From NCBI GenBank assembly GCA_965216585.1, contig CBDCGC010000003.1:1426001-1490000 (forward strand): DNA of 64,000 bases. Reading direction: 5' to 3'. A program made the position numbers and the translations under genes. The notes under the pieces were generated by a model that was not told the DNA's origin, searched no databases, and was given only the letters and a program-made list of their open reading frames with translations. This document shows positions 1-10,594 of the stretch, piece after piece (position 1 is the first letter of the stretch; the number at the start of each line of letters is the position of its first letter). The DNA comes from CADEER01 sp965216585 (GTDB taxonomy: Bacteria; Desulfobacterota; Binatia; HRBIN30; CADEER01).

Positions 1-566
1 TCTACTCGGTCGACTTCGCCGAAGTGCGCTTGCCCATCCCCGACGATCAGCTCGCCTACGTCGACCTGCCCATGCACTACCGCGGTAAAGCCGCCGCCGG
101 CACCGGGCCGGAGGTGGTCTTGCGGGCTCGTATCGGCGGTGCCGAGCACGAGTGGCACGGCAAGATCGTGCGCACCGAGGGCGAGATCGATCCGCGCTCG
201 CGCATGGTGCACGCCGTCGCCCAGATCGCCGACCCCTACGGCGCGAGCGGCCAAAGCAAGCGACCGCCGCTCGCCGTCGGTCTCTTCGTCGAAGCAGAAA
301 TTCTCGGCCGCACGGCGAAGGACGTGATCGTACTGCCGCGCGCCGCCATCCGCAGCGACGATCGCGTGCTCATCGTCGAGAACGACCGCCTGCACTTCCG
401 CAGTGTCGAAGTGGTACGCGCGGAAAACGATGACGTCGTCGTCGGCGGCGGTCTGCGCGCCGGTGAAAAGGTCGCCATCTCACCGCTCGAAGCTGCCGTC
501 GACGGCATGCGCGTGCGCGTCGCCGAAAGTGAGAGTGCGACGGATCCGCGCGCCACCGCGCGATGA
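1..566 (+). CDS. RND efflux periplasmic adaptor (HlyD/MFP family), 5'-truncated
   Basis: This is the C-terminal part of a membrane-fusion protein that links an inner-membrane RND pump to an outer-membrane channel. The reading frame is open from base 3, so the gene begins outside the window. The visible part looks like the beta-barrel and membrane-proximal domains: a GKIVRTEGEIDPRSRMV-type strand, then VGLFVEAEI, VIVLPRAAIRSDD and a final GLRAGEKVAIS...DGMRVRV segment. The lipoyl, coiled-coil and signal regions are missing. Its stop overlaps the start of the permease gene by 4 bases (ATGA), so the two are translationally coupled, as expected for an adaptor-pump operon. The substrate cannot be told from sequence. 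Confidence 0.85.
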   Translation, partial: YSVDFAEVRLPIPDDQLAYVDLPMHYRGKAAAGTGPEVVLRARIGGAEHEWHGKIVRTEGEIDPRSRMVHAVAQIADPYGASGQSKRPPLAVGLFVEAEILGRTAKDVIVLPRAAIRSDDRVLIVENDRLHFRSVEVVRAENDDVVVGGGLRAGEKVAISPLEAAVDGMRVRVAESESATDPRATAR

Positions 567-3500
567 AACGCGCCATCGCCTGGTTTGCCACCAACGGCGT
601 CGCCGCCAACCTGCTGCTCCTGCTCATCGCCGCCGGCGGATTGCTGACCATTCCCTCGATCCGCCAGGAGGTCTTTCCCGAGATCAGCATCGAGATCGTC
701 ACCGTCGTCGTCGAATATCCCGGCGCGGCACCGGCAGAGGTCGAGGAGTCGATCTGCGTCCGTATCGAAGAACAACTCAACGGCATTGACGGTATCGACA
801 CGATACGATCGACGGCGCGCGAAGGCGTCGGCCAGAGCTTCATCGAGCTCGACACGACCGCCGACGTTCGCCGCACCCTCGACGACATCAAGGCCAAGAT
901 CGATGCCATCGACACCTTTCCCGACGAAGCAGAGAAGCCGATCGTCCAGCAACTGCTCATCCGCCAGAGTGTGCTCTCGGTCGCCATCGCTGGCGACACC
1001 GATGAGGCGACGCTCAAGCGCGTCGGCCAGCGCGTGCGCGACGACATCGCCGCCCTGCCCGGCATCACCAACGTCGACCTGACGCTGGCCCGCCCCTACG
1101 AGATCGCCATCGAGGTCTCGGAAACGCAACTCGAACGCCACGGGCTGACCTTCACCCAGGTCGCCGACGCGGTGCGCCGCGCCTCGCTCGACCTGCCCGG
1201 CGGCTCGATCAAGAGCGACGCCGGGGAAATCCTGCTGCGCACCAAGGGGCAGGCTTACAGCGGGGAGGAGTTCGAAAATCTCATCCTCCTGTCGAAAACG
1301 GACGGCACGCGCCTGCTCGTCGGCGACGTCGCGCACGTCGTCGACGGCTTTCAGGAAACCGATCAGTCGGCGCGCTTCGACGGCAAACCGGCGGTCCTGG
1401 TCAAGGTCTACCGGGTCGGGCAGCAGCGCGCCCTCGAGGTCGCCGCCGCGGTGCGCGACTACGTCGCCGAGGCGCGCAAGGAGCTACCCGCCGGCATCGA
1501 TTTGGTGGTGTGGAACGACGACTCGGAAGTGTTGCGGGCGCGCCTCAACACACTGCTCCACAACGGCCGCGACGGTTTCATTCTCGTCGTCGCCGTGCTC
1601 GCCCTCTTTCTCAAGCTGCGCGTCGCCTTTTGGGTGATTCTCGGCGTGCCGGTGTGCTTTCTCGGCACCCTGTGGCTGATGCCGCTGCTCGACGTCTCGA
1701 TCAACGTGCTCTCCCTCTTCGCCTTCATCGTCGTCCTCGGAGTCCTGGTCGACGACGCGATCGTCGTCGGCGAGAACGTCTACAGCCATCAGCAACGCGG
1801 CGCGACGGGTCTGCGCGGCGCCATTTCGGGAACCCATCAGGTCGCCATCCCGGTCACCTTCGGGGTCCTGACGACGATCGCCGCCTTCGCACCGCTGATG
1901 ACCATCCCCGGGCCCATGGGCAAGCTGATGGTGCAGATTCCCCTCTGTGTAATCACCGCGTTGGTGTTCTCACTCATCGAGTCGACGCTGATCCTGCCCT
2001 CGCATCTGGCGCACGTCGAGGACAAAGGCGCGCGGCCCGGCAACCCGATCAGCCGCCTCTGGGAACGCGTGCAGGGACATTTCGCCAACGGCCTGGAAAG
2101 CGTCGTCGAACGTTTCTACCGGCCGGCGCTCGAACGCTTCCTGCACTGGCGCTATCTCGCCGTCGCAACCGGAGTCGCGACGCTGATCACGACCATGGGG
2201 CTGGTCGCCGGTGGTTGGGTTCGCTTCACCTTCTTCCCGCCGATCGAAGCCGACAACGTCGCGGCCTTCGTCACCATGCCGCAGGGAACACCATCACGCG
2301 TCACTGCCGACGCGGTCGCCGCACTCGAGGCCAGCGGCATGGCAGCGCTGCGTTCGATCGAGGAGGAGCGCGGCGAGAACGTCTTGCGCCACCTCATGGC
2401 CTCGGTCGGCGAGCAGCCCTTCAAAGACAAGCAGTCGCGCGGCGGCTTCCGCGCTGCCGGCGGCACCCCCCACCTCGGCGAAGTGAACATCGCCCTGCTG
2501 CCCTCCGAAAAGCGGGAGACGACGAGTCGCGAGGTCATGATGCGCTGGCGCGAGCTGACGGCGCCGATCGCCGACGCCGTCGAGGTTTCGTACTCCTCCT
2601 CACTGATCTCCAGCGGCGAGCCAATCAACGTGCAACTACAGGGCAACGATCTCGGCCAACTGGAAGAGGCGGCGGAAAGTCTCAAGCAGCATCTCGCCGG
2701 CTATCCGGGCGTCGCCGACATCGCCGACTCCTTTCGCGAGGGTAAGCGCGAGATCAAGCTCGAGATTCTGCCCTCCGCCGAGGCACTGGGCCTGACGATG
2801 GCACAGCTCGGGAGGCAGGTGCGCCAGGCATTCTACGGCGAAGAAGCACAGCGCGTTCAGCGCGGCCGCGACGACGTGCGCGTCATGGTGCGCTACCCGG
2901 CGGCGCACCGGCGTTCGCTGTCCGACATCGAAAACATGCGTATCCGCACGCCCGACGGAACCGAGGTGCCGTTTCACGCCGTCGCCCGCACCGAAATGGG
3001 TCGCGGCTACGCCAGCATCGACCGCGTCGACCGCCAGCGCGCGGTCAACGTCACCGCCGACGTCGACGCAACCCAGGCCAACGCCAACGAGATCATCGAC
3101 ACCATGCGCACGACGTTTCTGCCGAAGCTGCGCAACGACTTCCCCAAGGTGCGCTACTCCTTCGAAGGCGAACAGCGCGAGCAGGCCGACTTTCTCGCCG
3201 GTATGGGCCGCGGCTTTCTCTTCGCCGTGCTGGCGATCTACGGCCTGCTGGCGATCCCGCTCGGCTCGTACGTCCAACCGCTGATCATCATGAGCGCCAT
3301 CCCCTTCGGCCTCATCGGCGCCATCTGGGGCCACGCCTTCCTCGGTTGGGATCTGAGCATGTTTTCCTTCATCGGCATCGTCGCCCTCACCGGAGTCGTC
3401 GTCAACGACAGCCTGGTGCTGGTGTCGTACGTCAACGAGAGCCGGGACAACGGCGAACCGCTGCTACGAGCGGTGCGCGAAGCCGGTGTCGCCCGCTTCC

Positions 3501-3769
3501 GCCCGATCCTGCTCACATCACTGACGACCTTCGCCGGCCTGACTCCGCTGATGATGGAGCGCAGCGTGCAGGCGCAATTCCTGATCCCGATGGCCATCTC
3601 ACTGGCCTTTGGCGTGCTCTTCGCGACGCTGATCTCCCTGGTCATGGTACCGTCGATCTACGTCATCCTGGAAGACCTGCGCGGAACCCGCGTCGACTCC
3701 GACGAGAGTCGCCCGCAGATGACCACCGACGGGCTGCCCGGGGACTCCGCCGTGCTCATCCACAGATGA
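563..3769 (+). CDS. RND efflux permease (AcrB/MexB superfamily)
   Basis: This is a proton-driven inner-membrane efflux pump of 1068 residues, the usual size of an RND permease. TM1 is at about residues 10-30. It is followed by porter segments (SIRQEVFPEIS, EYPGAAPAEVEE), a central membrane block from about 338, and a second porter half and membrane block from about 870. The TM4 motif GVLVDDAIVVGENV places the paired proton-relay aspartates at D397/D398. The second membrane half has GVVVNDSLVLVSYVNE. It lies downstream of, and 4 bases into, the adaptor gene. The last residues (...AVLIHR) run into a short dispersed repeat, so the extreme C-terminus may have been altered by repeat insertion. Drug versus other substrate is undetermined. 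Confidence 0.93.
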   Translation: MKRAIAWFATNGVAANLLLLLIAAGGLLTIPSIRQEVFPEISIEIVTVVVEYPGAAPAEVEESICVRIEEQLNGIDGIDTIRSTAREGVGQSFIELDTTADVRRTLDDIKAKIDAIDTFPDEAEKPIVQQLLIRQSVLSVAIAGDTDEATLKRVGQRVRDDIAALPGITNVDLTLARPYEIAIEVSETQLERHGLTFTQVADAVRRASLDLPGGSIKSDAGEILLRTKGQAYSGEEFENLILLSKTDGTRLLVGDVAHVVDGFQETDQSARFDGKPAVLVKVYRVGQQRALEVAAAVRDYVAEARKELPAGIDLVVWNDDSEVLRARLNTLLHNGRDGFILVVAVLALFLKLRVAFWVILGVPVCFLGTLWLMPLLDVSINVLSLFAFIVVLGVLVDDAIVVGENVYSHQQRGATGLRGAISGTHQVAIPVTFGVLTTIAAFAPLMTIPGPMGKLMVQIPLCVITALVFSLIESTLILPSHLAHVEDKGARPGNPISRLWERVQGHFANGLESVVERFYRPALERFLHWRYLAVATGVATLITTMGLVAGGWVRFTFFPPIEADNVAAFVTMPQGTPSRVTADAVAALEASGMAALRSIEEERGENVLRHLMASVGEQPFKDKQSRGGFRAAGGTPHLGEVNIALLPSEKRETTSREVMMRWRELTAPIADAVEVSYSSSLISSGEPINVQLQGNDLGQLEEAAESLKQHLAGYPGVADIADSFREGKREIKLEILPSAEALGLTMAQLGRQVRQAFYGEEAQRVQRGRDDVRVMVRYPAAHRRSLSDIENMRIRTPDGTEVPFHAVARTEMGRGYASIDRVDRQRAVNVTADVDATQANANEIIDTMRTTFLPKLRNDFPKVRYSFEGEQREQADFLAGMGRGFLFAVLAIYGLLAIPLGSYVQPLIIMSAIPFGLIGAIWGHAFLGWDLSMFSFIGIVALTGVVVNDSLVLVSYVNESRDNGEPLLRAVREAGVARFRPILLTSLTTFAGLTPLMMERSVQAQFLIPMAISLAFGVLFATLISLVMVPSIYVILEDLRGTRVDSDESRPQMTTDGLPGDSAVLIHR

Positions 3770-3772
3770 ACA

Positions 3773-3845
3773 CAGATGGCCGCTGATGGGGCTCCGGTCG
3801 GCGGACTACGATGATCCGCTGATGACGCAGATGGCCGCTGATGGG
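3773..3845 (+). repeat. Short dispersed repeat, two copies of an 18-base unit
   Basis: The unit cagatggccgctgatggg occurs at 3773-3790 and 3828-3845. Its reverse complement resembles the catctgcggccatcggcg unit at 43689-43724 and 43856-43891. It is therefore the outer part of the composite repeat found again near 43.4-44.1 kb, in opposite orientation. The region from 3846 to 3887 shows nothing else. Confidence 0.7.
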
Positions 3846-3887
3846 ATTCCCGGTCAATCGCGGACCTGACCTAAAGACTTCAAACCA

Positions 3888-4608
<721 letters not shown>

Positions 4609-4609
4609 C

Positions 4610-5060
4610 AGAGGGCACGGAGATCCGCGGAGAAGAGACTCTTGATCCGCGGATCGACAGATTCTTGAACCACGGAGGAGAGACTCTAAAGTGCGGAAGA
4701 GTTGATTTGAACCACGTGTGGTTCGTTTTCTTCCTCCGTGGATCTCCGTGGTTTGTTCATTTATCCGTGAATCTCCGTGCCTCCATGGTTTGAATTTTTT
4801 TCTCCGTGGATCTCTGTGTCCTCCGCGGTTCGATTTTTTTTTCTCCGTGGATCTCCGTGCCCTCCGTGGTTTGAATTTTTCCTCCGCGGATCTCCGTGAA
4901 ACCTCCGTGGTTTTTCCCCGGCTTCGGAGTGTCGGCTGCGGCTCATCGGCGATTCGCCCTCCCGGCTCGGTGGTTCGTCCCTTCTCCGTGGATCTCCGTG
5001 AAACCTCCGTGGTGAGTTTGTTTTCCCCGGCGACCTCCGTGGTGAGTTTCGTGCTCTGCG
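4610..5060 (+). repeat. Composite dispersed repeat, copy 1 (ccacggag / ctccgtgg family)
   Basis: The stretch contains many 12-20-base variants of ccacggag...atccacggag on the left and ctccgtggatctccgtg on the right. They are arranged around a central palindrome gaaccacgtgtggttc at 4709-4724, so the whole is a long imperfect inverted repeat. A distinctive module cggctcatcggcgattcgccct lies at 4939-4960. The same parts in the same order recur at about 43.4-44.06 kb. The left arm continues past the intron to about 3770. Any reading frame across this block (proteins rich in TEIHGEK/NHGG) is an artefact. It ends just before the start of the next gene and may supply that gene's upstream region. Confidence 0.8.
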
Positions 5061-5082
5061 GCGATGATCTACGCTGCGTGTC

Positions 5083-7305
5083 ATGGCACACGAGTTGACC
5101 CCTCCGCGGTCGTGGCGCGATTGGGTGCCGTTCGGCCTCGCCAGCACCAAGCCGCGGCACTTCCGCGACATGGCGCGCGTCATCGTCGAGAATGCCGACA
5201 ATCTGCCCTATGCCTGGAAGGTGTTGAGCAAGGGCGTCTGCGACGGCTGTGCCTTGGGCACCAAGGGGCTGCGCGACTGGACGATCGACGGCACGCACCT
5301 GTGTATGACGCGCTTGCATCTGTTGCGGCTCAACACGATGCCGGCTTTCGAGGAACACCTGCTCGACGACGTCGCCTCTCTCTCCCGCATGCCCAATCGC
5401 GAGCTGCGCCAGCTCGGGCGGATCCCCTTTCCCTTCGTGCGGGAAAAAGGGGAGCGCGGCTTTCGCCGGATTTCCTGGCAGGATGCGACGGCGCGCATCG
5501 CCAGACACCTGCGCGCATCGACCGGCAAGCGCATCGCCTTCTTTCTCACCTCGCGCGGAATCACCAACGAGACCTACTACGTCGCTCAGAAAGTCGCGCG
5601 CTTTCTCGGCACCAACAACGTCGACAACGCGGCTCGGCTGTGCCACTCGCCGTCGACCGGCGCGATGAAGCACGCCCTCGGCGTCGCCGCGACGACTTGC
5701 TCCTACAAAGACTGGTGGCACGCCGGCGTCATCGTCTTCTTCGGCGCCAACCCGGCCAACGATCAGCCGGTGTCGATGAAGTATCTGCACGAGGCAAAAC
5801 AAAACGGTGCCAAGGTCGTCCTCGTCAATCCCTACCGCGAGCCGGGAATGGAGCGCTATTGGGTGCCGTCTGCAGTCAACAGCGCTCTCTTCGGCACCGC
5901 CATCGCCGACTCATGGTTTCCCGTCGCCCAGGGCGGAGACGTCGCCTTTCTCTACGGTGTCATCAAGATTCTGCTCGATGAAGAGTGGTTCGACGACTCC
6001 TTCGTCGCCGCTCACACCGCCGCCTTGGACGAGCTCAGAGCTGCGACGGTCGCGCTCGACTGGCAGGAGCTCGAAGATGGCGCCGGCTTGTCGCGCGCCA
6101 GCATGCGCGAGATGGCGGCGCTGCTGCGCGACGCCGGCAGCGGCGTCTTCGTCTGGAGCATGGGCATCACCCAGCAGCGCTGTGGCGGCGACGCGGTGCA
6201 AATGATTCTCAACCTCGGCCTGCTGCTCGGTTTCGTCGGGCGACAGGGCTGCGGCCTGATGCCGATCCGCGGTCACTCCGGCGTCCAGGGCGGCGCCGAG
6301 ATGGGCGCCTATTCGACCGTCTTGCCCGGCGGGCTGCCGATCGACGCGGCCAACGCCGCGGCGCTGGCCGAACGCTACGGCTTCGAGGTGCCCGACCAAC
6401 CCGGCCTGACGGCGCCGGAGATGGTCGAAGCGGCAGCGCGCGGCGAGCTCGACGTACTCTACTGCATCGGCGGCAACTTCCTGCGCACACTGCCCGACCC
6501 GCACTACGTCGAAGACGCAATGGCGAAGATTCCGCTGCGCGTGCACCAGGACATCGTGCTCAGCGATCAACTCTTCATCGAGCCCGGGCAAGAAGTGATT
6601 CTGCTGCCCGCCAAGACCCGTTACGAGCAGGACGGCGGCGGCACGCAAACCAGTACCGAGCGCCGGGTGATGTACAGCCCCGACCTCGGACGGCAAGTCG
6701 GCGAAGCGCGCAGCGAGTGGCGCGCCCTGCTCGACGTCGCCGGCGCCTTCGACGCCAGCGGCGGCGACAAGCTCGGCTGCACTTGCGGGGCGGCGATTCG
6801 CGAGGAGATCGCGACCGTCATTCCCTTTTACGACGGTATCCAAGACCTGCGCGAGGCCGGCGACGCATTCCAATACGGCGGACCCCACCTGTGCAGCGGC
6901 GGCAAGGCCAACACCGCCGACGGCAGAGCCCGTTTTCGCGCCGTCGCGCTGCCGCAAACCGGGCGCGACGACGGAACCTTCGAGCTCAGCACGCGGCGCG
7001 GCAAGCAGTTCAACTCGATGATCTACGCCGACGTCGATCCGCTCACCGGGGCACCGCGCGACGCCGTGTTCATCAACCCCGACGACGCAGCCGAGCTGCA
7101 TCTGCACACTGAGGATTCGATCACCCTGGTCAACCAGCAGGGGCGCTTTCGGGGCCGCGTCTTCCTCGCGCCGATCGCCCGCGGCAGCTTGCAGGTGCAC
7201 TGGCCGGAGGGCAACGTCCTCATCGCCAGCGGGATCGTCGAACCGATGGGCGGCGTCCCCAACTACAACGCACGGGTGCGCATCGAAGGCCACGGCGACA
7301 CTTGA
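5083..7305 (+). CDS. FdhF/YdeP-family molybdopterin oxidoreductase
   Basis: This is a 740-residue molybdenum bis-MGD enzyme of the FdhF/YdeP type, related to formate dehydrogenase H. Near the N-terminus, C53 and C56 and then C74 (VCDGCALGTKG...THLC) are spaced unlike a classical 4Fe-4S motif, as in YdeP relatives. NNVDNAARLCHSPS aligns with the active-site segment of E. coli FdhF, with Cys in the selenocysteine position. The C-terminal third has the molybdopterin dinucleotide-binding features (GKQFNSMIYADVDPLTG, DAVFINPDDAAEL, VHWPEGNVL). There is no Tat signal, so it is probably cytoplasmic. It stands alone without electron-transfer subunits. YdeP has been linked to acid resistance in E. coli, but the substrate here is unknown. 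Confidence 0.88.
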   Translation: MAHELTPPRSWRDWVPFGLASTKPRHFRDMARVIVENADNLPYAWKVLSKGVCDGCALGTKGLRDWTIDGTHLCMTRLHLLRLNTMPAFEEHLLDDVASLSRMPNRELRQLGRIPFPFVREKGERGFRRISWQDATARIARHLRASTGKRIAFFLTSRGITNETYYVAQKVARFLGTNNVDNAARLCHSPSTGAMKHALGVAATTCSYKDWWHAGVIVFFGANPANDQPVSMKYLHEAKQNGAKVVLVNPYREPGMERYWVPSAVNSALFGTAIADSWFPVAQGGDVAFLYGVIKILLDEEWFDDSFVAAHTAALDELRAATVALDWQELEDGAGLSRASMREMAALLRDAGSGVFVWSMGITQQRCGGDAVQMILNLGLLLGFVGRQGCGLMPIRGHSGVQGGAEMGAYSTVLPGGLPIDAANAAALAERYGFEVPDQPGLTAPEMVEAAARGELDVLYCIGGNFLRTLPDPHYVEDAMAKIPLRVHQDIVLSDQLFIEPGQEVILLPAKTRYEQDGGGTQTSTERRVMYSPDLGRQVGEARSEWRALLDVAGAFDASGGDKLGCTCGAAIREEIATVIPFYDGIQDLREAGDAFQYGGPHLCSGGKANTADGRARFRAVALPQTGRDDGTFELSTRRGKQFNSMIYADVDPLTGAPRDAVFINPDDAAELHLHTEDSITLVNQQGRFRGRVFLAPIARGSLQVHWPEGNVLIASGIVEPMGGVPNYNARVRIEGHGDT

Positions 7306-7367
7306 AACTCCTCGCCGAGAGGCTTTGCAAGCAGACGACCATTCATCCTAGATAGTCACGAACGTCC

Positions 7368-8729
7368 ATGAACATTCGCTCACCTCGGGATTCTCGATCT
7401 TGGCTCGACTATCTGACCCAGCCGGTCGACGGCGCTTCGCTGGGCATCTTTCGCATCGTCTTCGGCGCGATGATCGCTTGGGACGCCATGCGCTACGTGC
7501 ACTACGGCTGGGTCGACGAGTACTTCGTCAAGGCGCCGGTGCACTTCACCTATTTGTACCTCGACTTCGTGCGGCCGCTGCCCGGGGAGTGGATCTACGC
7601 GCATTTCTACTTCATCGCGGCGATGGGGTTGCTGGTCAGCCTGGGCCTGTTCTACCGCATCGCCATCGCCGGCCTCTGTCTCGCCTACACGTGGTTCTTC
7701 CTGCTCGAGCAGTCGATCTACATGAACCACTACTACCTGATCATGCTTCTCTCTTTCCTCCTGTGCTGGATGCCGGCACACCGCGTCTATTCGGTCGACG
7801 CCTGGCGCGGTGCAACGGTCGCCGACACGGTGCCGTACTGGTGCGTACAGCTCCTGCGCCTGCAGCTCTTCATCGTCTACTTCTACGGCGCCATTGCCAA
7901 GATCAATCCGGATTGGCTGCGCGGCGAGCCGATGCTGTCGGCGATTCTCGCCGGCGACCCAGACGTGCCACCGATCGCCGATCATTTTCCGCCGGCCGTG
8001 CTCGCCTACGGCATCGCCTATCTCGGCATCATCGTCGACACGCTGATTCCGATCTTCCTCGTCCTGCCGCGAACGCGCGTCATCGGCTACGTGCTGGCGC
8101 TGGCGTTCCACGTGCTCAACACCTACTTCCTGCGCATCGGCATCTTCTCCTACCTGATGGCCGGCGCCATCACCATCTTCTTCGACCCCGACTGGCCGCG
8201 CCGTTTCGATGCCTGGTTCGGCCGCTCCTCACACCCGGCGGCGATGCCGCTGACCGCATCGCGCACGGCGACCCGACCGCTGATCCTGGCGGGCGTCCAC
8301 CTCTACGTTCTTTTCCAGTTGCTCTTTCCGCTGCGCCACTGGCTCTTCCCCGGCTACGTTTCCTGGACCGAAGAAGGTCACCGCTTCGCCTGGCACATGA
8401 AGCTGCGCAAGAAGGTCTCGACCTTCACCATCACGGCGCACGATCCCGACAGCGGCCGGCGTTGGGAGATCAACCCGGCACGAGAGCTGCGCTACCGCCA
8501 AATCAGAAAGCTCGGGACCTTTCCCGACATCATGTTGCAGTACGCGCACCACACGCGCGACCGCCTCGCCGCGCAAGGATTCGAAAACGCCGAGGTCTAC
8601 GTCGACTGGCAGTGCTCACTCAACGGCCGGCCGCCGGCGCCTCTGCTCGACCCCACAGTGGATCTCGCCAAGGTCGAACGCACATGGCGCCACGCCACCT
8701 GGATCGAGCCCTGCCCGCCGCGCCACTGA
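7368..8729 (+). CDS. HTTM-domain membrane protein, vitamin K-dependent gamma-carboxylase-like
   Basis: This 453-residue polytopic protein matches the bacterial HTTM / gamma-carboxylase-like family. The N-terminal signature PVDGASLGIFRIVFGAMIAWD is followed by several membrane segments (FYFIAAMGLLVSLGLFY, YLIMLLSFLLCWMPAHR, LRLQLFIVYFYGAIAKINPDW, a late LFQLLFPLRHWL helix). The soluble C-terminal part carries VSWTEEGHRFAWHMKLRKK, then PDIMLQYAHHTRDR and SLNGRPPAPLLDPTVDLA, typical of the family. Animal homologues carboxylate glutamates; the bacterial substrates are mostly unknown. Start ATG at 7368. It follows the oxidoreductase gene in the same direction after 62 bases, so co-transcription is possible. 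Confidence 0.85.
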   Translation: MNIRSPRDSRSWLDYLTQPVDGASLGIFRIVFGAMIAWDAMRYVHYGWVDEYFVKAPVHFTYLYLDFVRPLPGEWIYAHFYFIAAMGLLVSLGLFYRIAIAGLCLAYTWFFLLEQSIYMNHYYLIMLLSFLLCWMPAHRVYSVDAWRGATVADTVPYWCVQLLRLQLFIVYFYGAIAKINPDWLRGEPMLSAILAGDPDVPPIADHFPPAVLAYGIAYLGIIVDTLIPIFLVLPRTRVIGYVLALAFHVLNTYFLRIGIFSYLMAGAITIFFDPDWPRRFDAWFGRSSHPAAMPLTASRTATRPLILAGVHLYVLFQLLFPLRHWLFPGYVSWTEEGHRFAWHMKLRKKVSTFTITAHDPDSGRRWEINPARELRYRQIRKLGTFPDIMLQYAHHTRDRLAAQGFENAEVYVDWQCSLNGRPPAPLLDPTVDLAKVERTWRHATWIEPCPPRH

Positions 8730-8730
8730 G

Positions 8731-9055
8731 ATGAAACTCGCTGCGCTCGTAGGCTCAGGCGCAGGCTGAGGTCGGTGATCGCTAGCGCGATATCCCATTC
8801 GAAAAGTTCTCCATATGAATGATCCGGCGTCCGCGCCGGTGGGTTTGCTGAGCTGAAACTCGCTGCCTCGCTGCGCAACGGTGACCCATCTCAGCCCGGT
8901 TTACCGGGCTTCTCACCTTCAGCCGTGGGCTTCAGCCCTCGGCTCTTCTGCCCCTGGCCGTTGTTCGAAGCCACAATCTCGTGTTCGCTCGTTTCGCCGA
9001 CACCGGGCGCTGAAGCGCCGGCTGAAATCGTCCAACCCCCTCCGGGGCTGGCAGG
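8731..9055 (+). repeat. Palindrome-rich dispersed repeat, copy 1
   Basis: This block fills the gap between the HTTM gene and the Fe-S oxidoreductase. It contains aaactcgctgcgctcgtagg near 8734, a cagcccggtttaccgggctt palindrome near 8894, and cttcagccgtgggcttcagc near 8921. The reverse complement of each part appears at 15835-16205, in the expected reversed order. Many segments can fold into hairpins (for example agcccggtttaccgggct). No protein-coding potential was seen. Confidence 0.75.
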
Positions 9056-9094
9056 TCGGTGGACAGGTCCGCTGGACGAGTGGCTGGGCGTGCC

Positions 9095-10594
9095 CTACGA
9101 CGCCGGCGACACCGCCATGCTCTCGAGCTCGACACCCGGGTCGAAGCCGTAGGCGTGCGCCAGAGCCACCACCGGGTGGACGCTGCGGCGCTGCGCCCCT
9201 TGCTCGATGTGCAGGGCGGCGAGGCGGCAGTCGGTGCAGGCGAGGGCGCAGCTCTCACCGCCCTGCGTGCGCATACCGGCAAAGGCCTTCTCGCCCCAGC
9301 GCAGGGAGTCGGCAAAGTGCTGCCGCTGCATGCTCCAGGTGCCGTCGTGGCCGCTGCACTCCTGCACGGCCTCGACGTCGTCGGCGATCAACTTGAGTAG
9401 ATCGCGACCGCGGATGCCGACGTTCTGTGCCCGGATGTGACACGGCACGTGGTAGTCGATCGACGAAAAGCGGCGTTTGAAATCGCGCTTCAATCGACCC
9501 TCGCGAGCGATGCGATAGAGGTACTCATCGAGGTCGTGACAAGCCCCGGCAACTGCGCCGGCGCGCCCACCGCCGACGATCTGCGGTAGCTCTTCGCGCA
9601 ACATCAGCGAGCAACTCGGCGACGGAACGACGATACGCGCACCGCGCTCGACATACGGGTGGAGCGCTTCGACGTTGGCGCGCAACTTCACCGCAGCGGC
9701 CTCGACGTCGCCACCGTCGAGGAAGGGCATGCCGCAACAGACACGGTCGCCGGCGACTTCGACATGCACACCGTTGTGCTCCAAAACCTGCACCGCAGCG
9801 CGCCCCACACTCGGATCGTTGTAGTCGACCAGACAGGTGGCGAAGAGAACGACCGAGAGCGGTGTCGCCTCGTCGACTCCTTCGCGCAAAGCGAGAGGCT
9901 CCTCGACCTTCGGCCGGTGACGGCTCCACCAGTCGGGAAAGGTCTGCGCGTGGTAGGCCGGCATCTGCTTGTCGCGGTGGATGCCTAGCGTCGCCTCCAT
10001 CAGGCGACGCAACGGCGGCGCAGCGAGCGCGCGATTGGCAAGCGACGGCAGCAAGCTCGAGGCGCGGCCGATTCGTTCGCTGTCGCGCATCAAACGCGTG
10101 CGCAACGAAACGCCGTCGCGTTTCACCCGATGCGCTTTCCAGCGCAGCAAGAGGCGCGGGAAGTCGACGGCAAAGTCATGCGGCGGCGTGTACGGACAAT
10201 TCGGGTAACAGAGCTTGCACTGGAAACAGAGGTCGACGACCTCGTCGATCTGCCCCGCCTGCAGGTCGGCGGTGCGCGCCTCGATCTCCGGCAGCTCATC
10301 GCCGTAGGTCACGCCGACTTCGTATTCCGACTCCTCCGCTACCGGCTGGGCTGCCGCGGCGGCGCGGCGCTGCGCCGCCGCGGTGGCAATCTCCGGGTGC
10401 GCGGCGAGGTACGCATCTCGCATGCTGCTCGTCTCGTCATCGAGCATCTCGAAGAGCTTGGGAAAGGAACCGCAGAATTTGAAGCAGAGGCGACATCCGG
10501 CGCAAACGTCGAAAACCCGGTCGATCTCCGAGCGCAGATCGCCTCCATCCCAGAACCGCGGATCGCCGATTCTCAGACCCAGCGGCTCAGCCAT
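9095..10594 (-). CDS. Fe-S oxidoreductase with two 4Fe-4S motifs and two CCG domains (GlpC/HdrD-like)
   Basis: This 499-residue protein resembles the heterodisulfide reductase / GlpC family, which passes electrons from dehydrogenases to quinone or thiol acceptors. Ferredoxin-type motifs are C31-x2-C34-x2-C37-x3-C41 and C123-x2-C126-x2-C129-x3-C133. Two cysteine-rich CCG-type domains follow: one around DRVCCGMPFLDGGD and the other around YHVPCHIRAQNVG...ECSGHDGTW. There is no membrane segment. No flavin dehydrogenase, rubrerythrin or lactate/glycolate oxidase gene is adjacent, so its partner is unknown. Start ATG at 10594 (MAEPLGLRIG). It is transcribed divergently from the small gene at 10818. 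Confidence 0.85.
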   Translation of the reverse strand: MAEPLGLRIGDPRFWDGGDLRSEIDRVFDVCAGCRLCFKFCGSFPKLFEMLDDETSSMRDAYLAAHPEIATAAAQRRAAAAAQPVAEESEYEVGVTYGDELPEIEARTADLQAGQIDEVVDLCFQCKLCYPNCPYTPPHDFAVDFPRLLLRWKAHRVKRDGVSLRTRLMRDSERIGRASSLLPSLANRALAAPPLRRLMEATLGIHRDKQMPAYHAQTFPDWWSRHRPKVEEPLALREGVDEATPLSVVLFATCLVDYNDPSVGRAAVQVLEHNGVHVEVAGDRVCCGMPFLDGGDVEAAAVKLRANVEALHPYVERGARIVVPSPSCSLMLREELPQIVGGGRAGAVAGACHDLDEYLYRIAREGRLKRDFKRRFSSIDYHVPCHIRAQNVGIRGRDLLKLIADDVEAVQECSGHDGTWSMQRQHFADSLRWGEKAFAGMRTQGGESCALACTDCRLAALHIEQGAQRRSVHPVVALAHAYGFDPGVELESMAVSPAS

